In this document: piece by piece, positions 1-7,167 of the stretch | How the letters are laid out: the number at the start of each line of letters is the position of its first letter | How positions within the stretch are numbered: position 1 is the stretch's first letter | Source: an uncultured Desulfovibrio sp. | GTDB taxonomy: Bacteria > Desulfobacterota > Desulfovibrionia > Desulfovibrionales > Desulfovibrionaceae | Length of the DNA: 41,105 bases | NCBI RefSeq assembly: GCF_902477725.1 | Contig: NZ_CABSIF010000020.1 | Coordinates: 1 to 41,105 of the forward strand | Direction of reading: 5' to 3' | The notes under the pieces: model-generated | What the model was told of the DNA's origin: nothing | Databases searched by the model: none | Seen by the model: the letters and a program-made list of their open reading frames with translations, nothing else | Program-made: the position numbers and the translations under genes

Positions 1-52
1 CCTGTCGACGGCGTGAAAGGCCGTTGTCCTGGGCCGGCTAGACGATGGGGAC
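1..52 (-). tRNA. tRNA-Glu (TTC), partial at window edge
   Basis: Read on the minus strand from 52 downwards, the sequence starts GTCCCCATCGTCTAG, the usual 5' end of bacterial tRNA-Glu. It then shows an anticodon stem ACGGC/GCCGT closing the loop CTTTCAC, so the anticodon is TTC. The variable region follows and the gene leaves the window before the T-arm is complete. It lies directly downstream of tRNA-Gln in the same orientation, so the two are probably one transcript. Confidence 0.88.
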
Positions 53-62
53 GCGGTGTTGT

Positions 63-137
63 TGGCTGGGCTGCAAGGACTCGAACCTTGATTAACGGAG
101 TCAGAATCCGTCGTCCTGCCAATTGAACGACAGCCCA
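63..137 (-). tRNA. tRNA-Gln (CTG)
   Basis: The minus strand folds as a complete tRNA. The acceptor arm is TGGGCTG/CAGCCCA with discriminator G and an encoded CCA (complement at 63-65). The anticodon stem CGGA/TCCG encloses TTCTGAC, giving anticodon CTG. The T-arm carries GGTTCGAGTCC. It is the first gene of a tRNA-Gln/tRNA-Glu pair. Confidence 0.93.
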
Positions 138-149
138 ACGCGAGAACCG

Positions 150-179
150 TGTATATGTGAAACTGCTGGGTAGTGTCAA
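150..179 (-). promoter_or_regulatory. Sigma-70-type promoter of the tRNA-Gln/Glu unit
   Basis: On the minus strand a perfect -35 TTGACA (complement 174-179) is followed after 18 bp by TATACA (complement 150-155). The tRNA-Gln 5' end lies 12 bp further on. The placement fits a strong stable-RNA promoter. Confidence 0.75.
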
Positions 180-583
180 CAGAAAATTTGAAAAAAATGT
201 TATAGCCTGCATTTTTATACTCTGTCTTCCACCTCGAACGAGGTTTGGGGAAGAGGCGCATGGGCAGGCATGTGAATAGAAGGGCGAGGAGGTGGTGCGT
301 TTTTTTAGATTTACCCGCTGGCGAAACAGCTCTGGTACTTGATGACTGATTGTTAAACTTTGGACTTAAGCTTGACAATATCTTGCATAAAGGTATGTTT
401 TCCCACATGCGCCAATGGTCGGCAGACCGTAAAATTGGTGCTGCAAGTATCGGTTTCCAGCTGTTTCCGCGGCAAGACGCCTCATGAAGACTGCTCTGTT
501 CTTTATAGAACAAGGTGGTCTGTGCGGCGTAGGTGCGGCTGGAGTTTGTTTGTTTAGCTTAACCTGTACGGAGGAGTTTGGGT
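180..583. other. Intergenic region with promoter and leader of the YeiH-type gene
   Basis: This is a 404-bp gap. A plus-strand promoter candidate has a perfect TTGACA at 372-377 and TATGTT at 394-399 (16-bp spacer). That implies a leader of about 180 nt, which contains a hairpin at 488-521 (TGTTCT/AGAACA with a TTAT loop, plus an outer AGAC/GTCT). No known riboswitch class was recognised. Nothing convincing is seen in 180-371 beyond a short CCTCG/CGAGG hairpin. Confidence 0.5.
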
Positions 584-2023
584 ATGGCATCAACAAAAGC
601 CTATAATGAAGACAAAGTAGCCCTTATTATTGGCTGCTTCATCTTCTTGCTGGCGCTGGGCAAGTTCGCTGGCCTGGATCTGCTGGGCTGGGGCCTCAAA
701 ATGGGTATGTGGGTCAAAAGCCCGCTTGATTGCTGGTCTTCGGCCTCTAAGGGCGCATTGCCTGGCGTGGGGGCTCTGATCGCCAGCTATGTGTTTATTG
801 CCGCCGTCATGTCTGTGGGCATCAAGCTCATGAAGGGCAACATCGGCAAGTTCCTTTACGGTTTTACCTGCATTTTCTTCATTGCCATCGCCTGCTACAC
901 TGTGGGCGCCAACGCTTACATTGCAGCCAACCCCACGGAAATCGCCAAGCAGGGCATCACCTGGTCGCTTGGTCTGAGCACCGAGGCTGGCCTTATTGTG
1001 GCCTTGGTCATGGGTATTCTGCTGGGCAACCTTACGCCCGGTTTTGCTGAATCCCTGCGCGAAGCCTGCCGCCCCGAACTTTTCGTCAAGATCGCCATCG
1101 TTATTCTTGGTGCCGAACTTGGCGTGAAGGCCGCCGACGCCGCTGGCTTTGCCGGTCACGTTATTTTCCGAGGCCTGTGCGCCATTGTTGAAGCCTATTT
1201 GCTGTACTGGTCCGTTGTTTACTACGTGGCTCGTAAGTACTTCAAGTTCAACAAGGAATGGGCCGCTCCCCTTGCTTCGGGCATTTCCATCTGCGGCGTC
1301 TCGGCGGCCATTGCCACCGGCGGCGCCATCCGCGCTCGGCCTGTGGTGCCGATCATGGTTTCCTCGCTGGTCGTGGTGTTCACCTGCATCGAAATGCTGA
1401 TCCTGCCCTTTATCGCGCAGCACTTCCTGTACACCGAACCCATGGTGGCTGGTGGCTGGATGGGCCTTGCCGTTAAGTCTGACGGCGGCGCTATCGCCAG
1501 CGGCGCCATCACTGAATCCCTGATTCTTTCCAAGATGGCTGGCCTCGGCACCAAGTGGGAGCCAGGCTGGGTCGTGATGGTGACCACCACCGTCAAAATC
1601 TTCATCGACATGTTCATCGGCGTGTGGGCTCTGGTCCTCGCCTACATCTGGACTGCCAAGTTCGACAAAACCCGTGGCGAACGCACCATGACCTGGAGCG
1701 ACGTTATGGATCGTTTCCCCCGCTTCGTGCTGGGGTATCTTGGCACCTTCCTGATCCTGTTGTTCTTCTGCCTGTCTTCGCCTGAACTGCACAAGCTCGG
1801 CAAGTCCATGGCTGGCGCCCTCAACGGCTTCCGCGTCATGTTCTTCCTGCTGACCTTCTTCAGCATCGGTCTGGTGTCCAACTTCCGCAAGCTGAAGGAA
1901 GAAGGCATTGGCCGTCTGGCAGTTGTGTACATCGTGTGCCTGTTCGGCTTCATCATCTGGGTGGGCCTGTTCATTTCTTATGCCTTCTTCCACGGCATGA
2001 CCCCGCCTGTGATGGCTGGCTAG
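584..2023 (+). CDS. YeiH-family putative sulfate exporter-type permease
   Basis: A 479-residue polytopic inner-membrane protein with about 10-12 hydrophobic segments. It resembles the YeiH / putative sulfate exporter (PSE) family, seen in the Gly-rich core (GLIVALVMGILLGNLTPGF, ILGAELGVKAA, SGISICGVSAAIATGGAI). It is longer than the roughly 350-residue E. coli prototype, mainly through an extended N-terminus and a long cytoplasmic loop (TAKFDKTRGERTMTW). Start: ATG 584 is preceded by GGAGGAG at 570-576; the TTG two codons upstream lacks this spacing. A 54-residue membrane protein follows after 20 bp. Family assignment is fairly secure. The substrate (sulfate or another anion) and direction are not shown by the sequence; in a sulfate reducer an anion role is plausible. 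Confidence 0.8.
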   Translation: MASTKAYNEDKVALIIGCFIFLLALGKFAGLDLLGWGLKMGMWVKSPLDCWSSASKGALPGVGALIASYVFIAAVMSVGIKLMKGNIGKFLYGFTCIFFIAIACYTVGANAYIAANPTEIAKQGITWSLGLSTEAGLIVALVMGILLGNLTPGFAESLREACRPELFVKIAIVILGAELGVKAADAAGFAGHVIFRGLCAIVEAYLLYWSVVYYVARKYFKFNKEWAAPLASGISICGVSAAIATGGAIRARPVVPIMVSSLVVVFTCIEMLILPFIAQHFLYTEPMVAGGWMGLAVKSDGGAIASGAITESLILSKMAGLGTKWEPGWVVMVTTTVKIFIDMFIGVWALVLAYIWTAKFDKTRGERTMTWSDVMDRFPRFVLGYLGTFLILLFFCLSSPELHKLGKSMAGALNGFRVMFFLLTFFSIGLVSNFRKLKEEGIGRLAVVYIVCLFGFIIWVGLFISYAFFHGMTPPVMAG

Positions 2024-2043
2024 TCCAATATACGGAGTAAGTT

Positions 2044-2208
2044 ATGGAAACGAAAACTGAAGTTAAGCTTCACGAAGAAATCGAGAAGATGGAATACGAA
2101 CCGCTGGATCCCGTTGAACTCAAGCTCGTTCACTGGAGCTGGGGCATCGGCGTGGTTCTGCTGGTTGTGCTCTTTGTCATCAGCAAGTTTGTCATGACCA
2201 CGCACTAG
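2044..2208 (+). CDS. Small single-pass membrane protein, partner of the YeiH-type permease
   Basis: A 54-residue protein beginning METKTEVKLHEE. It has a charged N-terminal half (residues 1-30), one hydrophobic helix (about residues 33-50, GIGVVLLVVLFVISKF) and a very short tail ending MTTH. The start has a GGAG ribosome-binding site about 6 bp upstream. It lies 20 bp after the permease and both genes end at the same terminator, so they are almost surely co-transcribed. The architecture resembles small accessory subunits that stabilise or gate transporters. That role is inferred; I do not recognise the family. Confidence 0.8.
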   Translation: METKTEVKLHEEIEKMEYEPLDPVELKLVHWSWGIGVVLLVVLFVISKFVMTTH

Positions 2209-2234
2209 ACGTGCCTGACGCCCATTGATATGAA

Positions 2235-2264
2235 CGCCGGGGAGGGTTTCCTCCCCGGCGCTCT
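2235..2264 (+). terminator. Intrinsic terminator after the permease pair
   Basis: A perfect 11-bp stem CGCCGGGGAGG/CCTCCCCGGCG (2235-2245, 2250-2260) with loop GTTT, followed by CTCTTGTGT. The T-tract is weak but the stem is very stable and sits 26 bp after the stop codon of the small membrane protein. Confidence 0.75.
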
Positions 2265-2484
2265 TGTGTGCTGCGACTGTAACGAGCTTGCAGCCCCCTG
2301 CAAGGTTCAAATGAATACGTCCGGCTGTCACGGCCAAGGTTGCGCGCCATTGGCATGCAACGGGTGGTGCGCTATACTGTCCACCCCGCATGACCATATC
2401 TGCGGCGCATGACTGCCCCTTGCACCCGGGCTTGATAACTGTTCGTTCGGCATCTGCTGGCGAAACTGTGCGAAGGATAAGGCT

Positions 2485-2715
2485 ATGCCGCATTATCATC
2501 TGCGCTTTATGAAAGGCCCCAATTATACGCTGAATTTGGAATTTGAGGCTGTTGTGGAGGCATCTTCCTTTGAGGAAGCCTTGAAGCCCCACACAGACTG
2601 GCCCATAACAGAAAGTTATGACCACGCCACGGCTACGGCCTGGAATCCCGGCACCTGCATGTATTATCAGGAAATGTGGGAAGCGGCCCTGCTGCCCGAA
2701 GGTGAGAGCAAGTAA
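2485..2715 (+). CDS. Small conserved-looking protein of unknown function
   Basis: A 76-residue soluble protein starting MPHYHLRFMKGPNYTL, preceded by AAGGATAAGG. It is acidic, with a probable beta-alpha pattern (HLRFMKG, LNLEFEAVVEASSFEEAL) and several aromatic residues near the C-terminus. No signal peptide or membrane segment is visible. Its stop overlaps the start of the DUF523 gene by one base (TAATG), so the two are translationally coupled. I do not recognise the family. The coupling suggests a shared role with the downstream protein, without evidence for what it is. Confidence 0.7.
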   Translation: MPHYHLRFMKGPNYTLNLEFEAVVEASSFEEALKPHTDWPITESYDHATATAWNPGTCMYYQEMWEAALLPEGESK

Positions 2716-3149
2716 TGACCCCGCGCTACATAGTCAGCGCCTGTCTGGCAGGTGAACGCTGCCGCTATGACGGCGGCGACAATACCTGCGCGCTTGTGGT
2801 GCGGCTGGTGGAAGAGGGCAGGGCAGTGCCTGTCTGCCCGGAGGTTCTGGGCGGGCTTGAAACGCCGCGCAGCCCTTGCGAACGGCTGGGCAACCGCGTT
2901 GTGAACCGTGACGGGCAAGACGTGACGGATGCTTTTGAGCGTGGCGCGGCCCTGGCAGTGGAGCTTGCCCGCAAGAATGCCTGCAACGCCGCAATTATTA
3001 AGAGCCGTTCACCGTCCTGCGGATTTGACCGTATTTATGACGGCAGCTTTAGCCATACATTTTGTGCGGGGGATGGCGTGTGGGCAGAGATGCTGCGCGC
3101 CGAGGGCTTTGCCCTGTTCAGCGAAGTCTCGCTCCCTGACGAATCCTGA
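2715..3149 (+). CDS. DUF523 / TudS-type protein
   Basis: A 144-residue cytoplasmic protein with the full DUF523 signature: SACLAGERCRYDG near the N-terminus, VCPEVLGGLETPR around residues 39-52, and KSRSPSCGFDRIYDG around 96-110. Family members such as TudS bind a [4Fe-4S] cluster through conserved cysteines in these three motifs and can desulfurise thiouracil. The Cys residues of SACLAG, VCPE and PSCG are all present. It is the second gene of a two-gene operon and ends 32 bp before a strong terminator. Family assignment is secure; the desulfidase activity is by analogy only. Confidence 0.85.
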   Translation: MTPRYIVSACLAGERCRYDGGDNTCALVVRLVEEGRAVPVCPEVLGGLETPRSPCERLGNRVVNRDGQDVTDAFERGAALAVELARKNACNAAIIKSRSPSCGFDRIYDGSFSHTFCAGDGVWAEMLRAEGFALFSEVSLPDES

Positions 3150-3181
3150 CCAGCATCAGACAAAAGCTGCTTGTGCGATAA

Positions 3182-3229
3182 GGCCGGGCGCGAGTCGGAA
3201 ATTTCCGATAACGCGCCCGGCCTGTTTTA
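3182..3229 (+). terminator. Intrinsic terminator after the DUF523 gene
   Basis: An 11-bp perfect stem GGCCGGGCGCG/CGCGCCCGGCC (3182-3192, 3212-3222). An inner TCGGAA/TTCCGA helix lies in the loop, and TGTTTTATTT follows. It lies 33 bp after the stop. Confidence 0.85.
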
Positions 3230-3374
3230 TTTATGTGGCACAAAGCACAGCTTTGCAGACTGCCGTGATGCAGACAACCAGAGCGCCAAGCTCTTTCGCG
3301 GACGCGATACGTTCTCGCGCCTGCGTGGCGGCTCAGCCTCAAATATGCGCAGAATGCCTTTACAGCGAATTTTC

Positions 3375-3866
3375 TCAGGCGACAGGCTGTGCGGTGGCAA
3401 TGCCGCGCTCAGCAAGCGCAGCAACAACCTTGGTGCAAAATTCCGGCAGCAATTTTTCGGCTTCCGGGGTCAGCCCCACCTGCATGGTGTGGTAGTCAAA
3501 AGGCTGTAGGCCAAAAACAACGGCCTGCACATCATGCCCGGCCATGCTGCATGTGATCAGTGTATCCAGAAGATCAGTCTGGTGCATGGAATCGCGGAAG
3601 CTCAGGCTTTTGCGCAGGTCTTCACCTTCCAGCATATAGATGGTGCCGGGTTTTTCCGGCCCAAGCACCACGTCAAGAACCACCAGCGTATCGCAATCCA
3701 TCAGCGTGGACATAAGCAAAAGGCCTTGCGTGCCGCCATCTTCAAGCCGAACATTTTCCGGCCAGGTATACTTGGTCTGCAAATATTCCACGGCGCGTAC
3801 GCCAAAGCCTTCGTCTGTCAGCAATATGTTGCCGACGCCCATAATCATTATTCTTTTTTGTTCCAC
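3375..3866 (-). CDS. hynC: [NiFe] hydrogenase maturation endopeptidase
   Basis: A 163-residue HycI/HybD-type protease (family M52) that trims the C-terminal peptide of the hydrogenase large subunit once Ni is inserted. The signature MGVGNILLTDEGFGVRAVEYL occupies about residues 9-29. The three Ni-sensing residues expected from HybD are visible: Glu in LTDEGFG, Asp in VVLDVVLG, His in DSMHQTDL. The start is taken as GTG at 3866 (AGAG about 9 bp upstream); no better in-frame ATG exists before the conserved core except those inside IMIMG. It lies 227 bp downstream of hynA in the same orientation but behind a strong terminator, so it may have its own promoter or depend on read-through. Its natural substrate, HynA, has the matching DPCIACAVH cleavage site. 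Confidence 0.92.
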   Translation of the reverse strand: MEQKRIMIMGVGNILLTDEGFGVRAVEYLQTKYTWPENVRLEDGGTQGLLLMSTLMDCDTLVVLDVVLGPEKPGTIYMLEGEDLRKSLSFRDSMHQTDLLDTLITCSMAGHDVQAVVFGLQPFDYHTMQVGLTPEAEKLLPEFCTKVVAALAERGIATAQPVA

Positions 3867-4031
3867 GTTGGCGCTCTCATGTGGGGGTTGCTGCCAGTGT
3901 GCGCACGGCGTCCCAGGTGGATGCAATGCCGCATATCTGTGCAGTATGCCAAAATATTTTTCTCTGGTCTATGTTGTTTGCGCAACTGAGTTGCAGGCTG
4001 TTTGTGAGGATGCTGCAGCGGCAGCTCAAAA

Positions 4032-4061
4032 TAAAAAAGGGCGGGGAAGCCCCGCCCTTTT
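4032..4061 (-). terminator. Intrinsic terminator between hynA and hynC
   Basis: On the minus strand AAAAGGGCGGGG pairs with CCCCGCCCTTTT around a 3-nt loop and runs into TTTTTTAT. It sits 33 bp past the hynA stop and so separates hynBA from hynC. The A/T-flanked stem could also work on the other strand. Confidence 0.88.
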
Positions 4062-4093
4062 CAAAGCCAATTTACTGCGTGTTCAATGCGCTG

Positions 4094-5773
4094 CTACAGC
4101 ACCTTGAACTTGTGCACTTCGTTGGTTTCTCCATCGATAACGTGCACGGCACAGGCGATGCAGGGGTCGAAGGAGTGGATGGTGCGCAGGATTTCAACCG
4201 GGCGCTTGGGATCGGCCACAGGGGTGCCGACAAGCGCATGCTCGGCAGCACCCATAACGCCCTTGGCGTCCCGGGGTCCGAGGTTCCAGGTGGTGGGCAC
4301 CACGAGCTGGAAGTTGCCAATCTTGCCTTCTTCAATGCGGATCCAGTGCGAAAGACCGCCACGGGGGGCATCCAGGAAGCCCACGCCCTTGGCATTGGCA
4401 GGAACAGCGTAGTCTTCGACGATCTGCTTGTCCTTGCCAATGTTGTTTTCGTACTCGTTGAGCCAGTTTTCGGTCTGCTGGGCGATAACCAGAGTCTGGA
4501 TACCACGAGCGGCAGTACGGCCCAAGGTGGAGAACAGGGCTTCGGGGCCCACGTTCAAGGCCTTCAGCACGCCGTCAACCGCAGGCTTGATAGTCTTGTG
4601 GTTCTGGGCGTAGGCCACCAGGACCTGAGCGAGAGGGCCGGTTTCCATGGACTGACCCGCGTAGCGGGGAGCCTTGAGCCAGGAATAACGGTCGGTGTCG
4701 CCCATCTTGGTGAAGAAGGGTTTGGTCTCGCCTTCGTAGGGGGTGCGGGCCTTGTCGCCTTCGTACCAGCTGTGGCGCACGTGTTCTTCGATCTTGGAAG
4801 GATCAAAGGGCTGCACCGAGCCGATCTTGCGGTCATAAATGACGCCGGGCTTGTACCAGCGGCTGTTGAGGTCGCGTTCGCCGCCAGCAGCGGGGAACTC
4901 GCCAAACGCCATGAAGTTGTCGGTGCCGCCAATGGCCGCCCAGTCCTTGTACTGACCGGCAACCATGAGCAGGTCGGGAATGTAGACCTGTTCAATGAAT
5001 GTGCGGGCCTTCTTGTACAATTCGCGGAATTCCTTGATGCGCTGGGGCGTCAAGGCTTCGTAACAGGTCACGCCGCCAGCCACGGTGAACTGGGTGTGCG
5101 GGTTTTTGGCGCCGAACACGGCCATGCCCTTGGCAATTTCCACCTGGGCGCGCAGGGCTTCCAGATAGTGGGCGGTGGCAACCAGGTTGGCTTCCGGCTC
5201 CAGGTAGTAGCTCGGGTGGCCGCCCAGGAAGTAGGCGTTGGTGAAGGGGCCAAGCTGGCCGCTTTCAATAAAGGTCTTCAATTTGGCCTGCACGGCGGCA
5301 AAGTCTTCAGCCTTGGCGGGACGCGGCGAAATGGACTGGGCCAGCTTGGCTGCCTTGGCCGGGTCGGCCTGCAGGGCATTGGCCACGTCCACAAAGTCGA
5401 GGGCGTGCAGGTGATAAAAATGCACCACGTGGTCATGCATGAACTGCATGGCCAGCACGAGGTTGCGGATATAGGTGGCGTTGGCCGGGATGGGCTTGTT
5501 GATGGCGTCTTCGAGCGCGCGTGTAGAGGCAAGGGCGTGCGTGTAGGTGCAGACGCCGCAGGTGCGCTGGGTGAAGTGCTGGGCATCACGCGGATCGCGG
5601 CCCTTCAGGATGACTTCAAGGCCACGGTAAAGTGTGCCGCAGCTGCGGGCGTCCTTGATTTTGCCGCCTTCAACTTCAACTTCAATACGCAGATGCCCTT
5701 CGATGCGGGTCAGCGGGTCCACCACAATGGGCCCGGTGTAGCTGCTCTGGGGCGTTTGTTTGATCTGGCTCAT
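4094..5773 (-). CDS. hynA: Periplasmic [NiFe] hydrogenase large subunit
   Basis: A 559-residue precursor of the catalytic subunit of a group 1 uptake [NiFe] hydrogenase (H2 to 2 H+ + 2 e-). The N-terminal Ni ligand motif RTCGVC is at residues 70-75 and the C-terminal DPCIACAVH at 536-544; all four ligand positions are Cys codons (TGC/TGT). Cleavage after His544 by HynC would remove 15 residues. DPLTRIEGHLRIEVE follows the start, as usual. There is no signal peptide, as expected, since it is exported with the Tat-tagged small subunit. The start ATG at 5773 has GGGGGAA just upstream, overlapping the hynB stop; the gap to hynB is 8 bp. In Desulfovibrio such enzymes feed electrons to periplasmic cytochrome c3. 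Confidence 0.96.
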   Translation of the reverse strand: MSQIKQTPQSSYTGPIVVDPLTRIEGHLRIEVEVEGGKIKDARSCGTLYRGLEVILKGRDPRDAQHFTQRTCGVCTYTHALASTRALEDAINKPIPANATYIRNLVLAMQFMHDHVVHFYHLHALDFVDVANALQADPAKAAKLAQSISPRPAKAEDFAAVQAKLKTFIESGQLGPFTNAYFLGGHPSYYLEPEANLVATAHYLEALRAQVEIAKGMAVFGAKNPHTQFTVAGGVTCYEALTPQRIKEFRELYKKARTFIEQVYIPDLLMVAGQYKDWAAIGGTDNFMAFGEFPAAGGERDLNSRWYKPGVIYDRKIGSVQPFDPSKIEEHVRHSWYEGDKARTPYEGETKPFFTKMGDTDRYSWLKAPRYAGQSMETGPLAQVLVAYAQNHKTIKPAVDGVLKALNVGPEALFSTLGRTAARGIQTLVIAQQTENWLNEYENNIGKDKQIVEDYAVPANAKGVGFLDAPRGGLSHWIRIEEGKIGNFQLVVPTTWNLGPRDAKGVMGAAEHALVGTPVADPKRPVEILRTIHSFDPCIACAVHVIDGETNEVHKFKVL

Positions 5774-5781
5774 GATTCCCC

Positions 5782-6729
5782 CTAGTTCTGGTAGAACGGC
5801 GACATTTCGTCCCAGAAACCGGGTTCGCTGCAACCAATGCAGGGATGCCCGGCAGCCACCGGCCAGTTGGTCTCATTGAAGAGAACCTTGGGACAGTTGT
5901 TGTACGTCTGCGGGCCTTTGCAGCCCACTTCGTAAAGGCACCAGCCCTTGCGCGCTTCTTCCGAATTGAAGGAAGGCGCAAACTCGCCGGCGTCGAAGTG
6001 CTTGCGGCGTTCGCAAAGGTCATGCACGCTCTGACCAAAGAACATGAGCGGGCGGCCCAGTTCGTCCAGTTCAATCTTCTGGCCCTGCAAAAAGGCCACA
6101 AGTGCGCCGACCATATTGAGGGGGTTGGGGGGGCAGCCGGGAATATTGATGCCCTTGACGCCCAGGCTGGCAAAGCATTCGTTCACGCCCTTGGCGCCGG
6201 TGGGGTTCGGCTTGGCAGCCTGAACGCCGCCGTAGCAGGCACAGGTGCCAATGTTGACCACGGCCTTGGCCTTGGGCAGAATTTCTTTGCAGATGTCGTA
6301 CATGGTATGGCCGCCAATGTAGCCATACTTGTTGTCCATGCCCGTAGGAATGGCGCCTTCGACCATGCAGACAAAGCCATTGGGGTTTTCCACGGCGGCA
6401 TGCAGGGCCTGTTCGGCGGCTTCGCCGGCGGCGGCCATGATGGTTTCGTGGTAGTCAAGAGAAATGGTGTCAAGAATGACGGCATCAATAAAGGGTTTGT
6501 AAGTGCGCAGCAGCGCTTCGGAACAGCCCGTGCATTCAGCGGCGTGCAGATACACCACTGAAGGACGACGCCCGGTCAGCGCAGCGGCCACCTCGGAGGC
6601 GAATGAGGGGCCAAAGCCCATCGTCACCGCCACCGCCGTGCAGAATTTCATGAAGTCACGGCGGCTTATGCCCTGGCGCTCTAAACGCTCTTCTCCGCCT
6701 TTTTTGCCCAGACCCACGGCAATACGCAT
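5782..6729 (-). CDS. hynB: Periplasmic [NiFe] hydrogenase small subunit, Tat signal
   Basis: A 315-residue precursor carrying the electron-transfer clusters. The N-terminus has a Tat signal with SRRDFMKF (residues 22-29) and a hydrophobic stretch ending near residue 45. The complete Fe-S ligand set is visible. The proximal 4Fe-4S has Cys66, 69, 163 and 199 (ECTGCS, GTCACYGG, PGCPPN). The distal cluster has His236, Cys239, 264 and 270. The medial 3Fe-4S has Cys279, 297 and 300 (HPCIGC). The start ATG at 6729 has AGGAGG at optimal distance; an upstream in-frame extension has no ribosome-binding site. It is the first gene of hynBA and is transcribed away from the divergent metY-type gene. Confidence 0.96.
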   Translation of the reverse strand: MRIAVGLGKKGGEERLERQGISRRDFMKFCTAVAVTMGFGPSFASEVAAALTGRRPSVVYLHAAECTGCSEALLRTYKPFIDAVILDTISLDYHETIMAAAGEAAEQALHAAVENPNGFVCMVEGAIPTGMDNKYGYIGGHTMYDICKEILPKAKAVVNIGTCACYGGVQAAKPNPTGAKGVNECFASLGVKGINIPGCPPNPLNMVGALVAFLQGQKIELDELGRPLMFFGQSVHDLCERRKHFDAGEFAPSFNSEEARKGWCLYEVGCKGPQTYNNCPKVLFNETNWPVAAGHPCIGCSEPGFWDEMSPFYQN

Positions 6730-6841
6730 AATAGCCTCCTGGCAAAAGTGAGTGAAAGGCTTTGCTCGGCCCCGCCACAGGGCCCGCTTGCGGCGCAACA
6801 AAATCGCGCCAACTCCGCATCAAGACAGCGGCGCTACAACG

Positions 6842-6866
6842 TACAAAAGGCCGCTCTTTTTGCGGC
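6842..6866 (-). other. Terminator-like hairpin in the hynBA leader
   Basis: On the minus strand GCCGC (loop AAAAAGA) GCGGC is followed by CTTTTG, about 110 nt upstream of the hynB start and downstream of the predicted promoter at 6974-7002. The 5-bp stem with short U-run is a weak terminator or pause site that could attenuate hydrogenase transcription. Confidence 0.35.
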
Positions 6867-6973
6867 GCTGTCAGCAAACAAAAATCAGAAACTCGGGCGG
6901 TGCGTCACAGAGCGTATTGTCATAGCTATCCCCAGAATGCCACACGCCACAGGGCGACCACCTGCTTCTTAGA

Positions 6974-7002
6974 ATCCTATACTTCTACATGCAAACGGTC
7001 AA
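6974..7002 (-). promoter_or_regulatory. Candidate promoter for hynBA
   Basis: Minus-strand TTGACC (complement 6997-7002) and TAGGAT (complement 6974-6979) with a 17-bp spacer. This lies in the 438-bp divergent region between hynB and the metY-type gene (6730-7167). On the opposite strand TATACT at 6978-6983 could be a -10 for the metY-type gene but lacks a good -35. No SAM riboswitch is seen. Confidence 0.35.
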
Positions 7003-7167
7003 TAGGAAGGAACTTTTTTTGCTTTCTCTTCATCAGCTGTACAGGAAATTTTTCAGGCAGGCTTGGTGGTTGCCTCGCCCCTTTGCTTGCGCTACGGTGC
7101 CTGAATCGCACGGCATTGCAGCCGGAGACATGCGGCAATTTCCAACACAAGCACAGCAGAGGACGGC

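Noticed and set aside
590..1993. 467-codon minus-strand frame opposite the YeiH-type gene
   Set aside because: His/Gln/Asp-rich translation typical of an antisense shadow of a membrane protein gene. Other long antisense frames (7033-8415, 15683-16750, 20963-22126, 23464-24612, 28633-29769, 31286-32488) were dismissed for the same reason.
3867..3990. Sigma-54 promoter for hynC
   Set aside because: A TGGCAT on the minus strand looked like a -24 box, but no GC doublet lies at the required spacing.
4156..4176. [NiFeSe] hydrogenase with Sec at the C-terminal ligand
   Set aside because: The C-terminal DPCIACAVH is encoded with TGC and TGT; no TGA is present.
3881..5785. 634-codon open frame on the plus strand opposite hynA
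   Set aside because: It is antisense to an unmistakable hydrogenase large subunit; the frame is open because of codon bias in GC-rich DNA and has no recognisable protein features.
6901..7167. SAM riboswitch upstream of the metY-type gene
   Set aside because: None of the SAM-I, SAM-II or SAH core motifs could be found in the leader.
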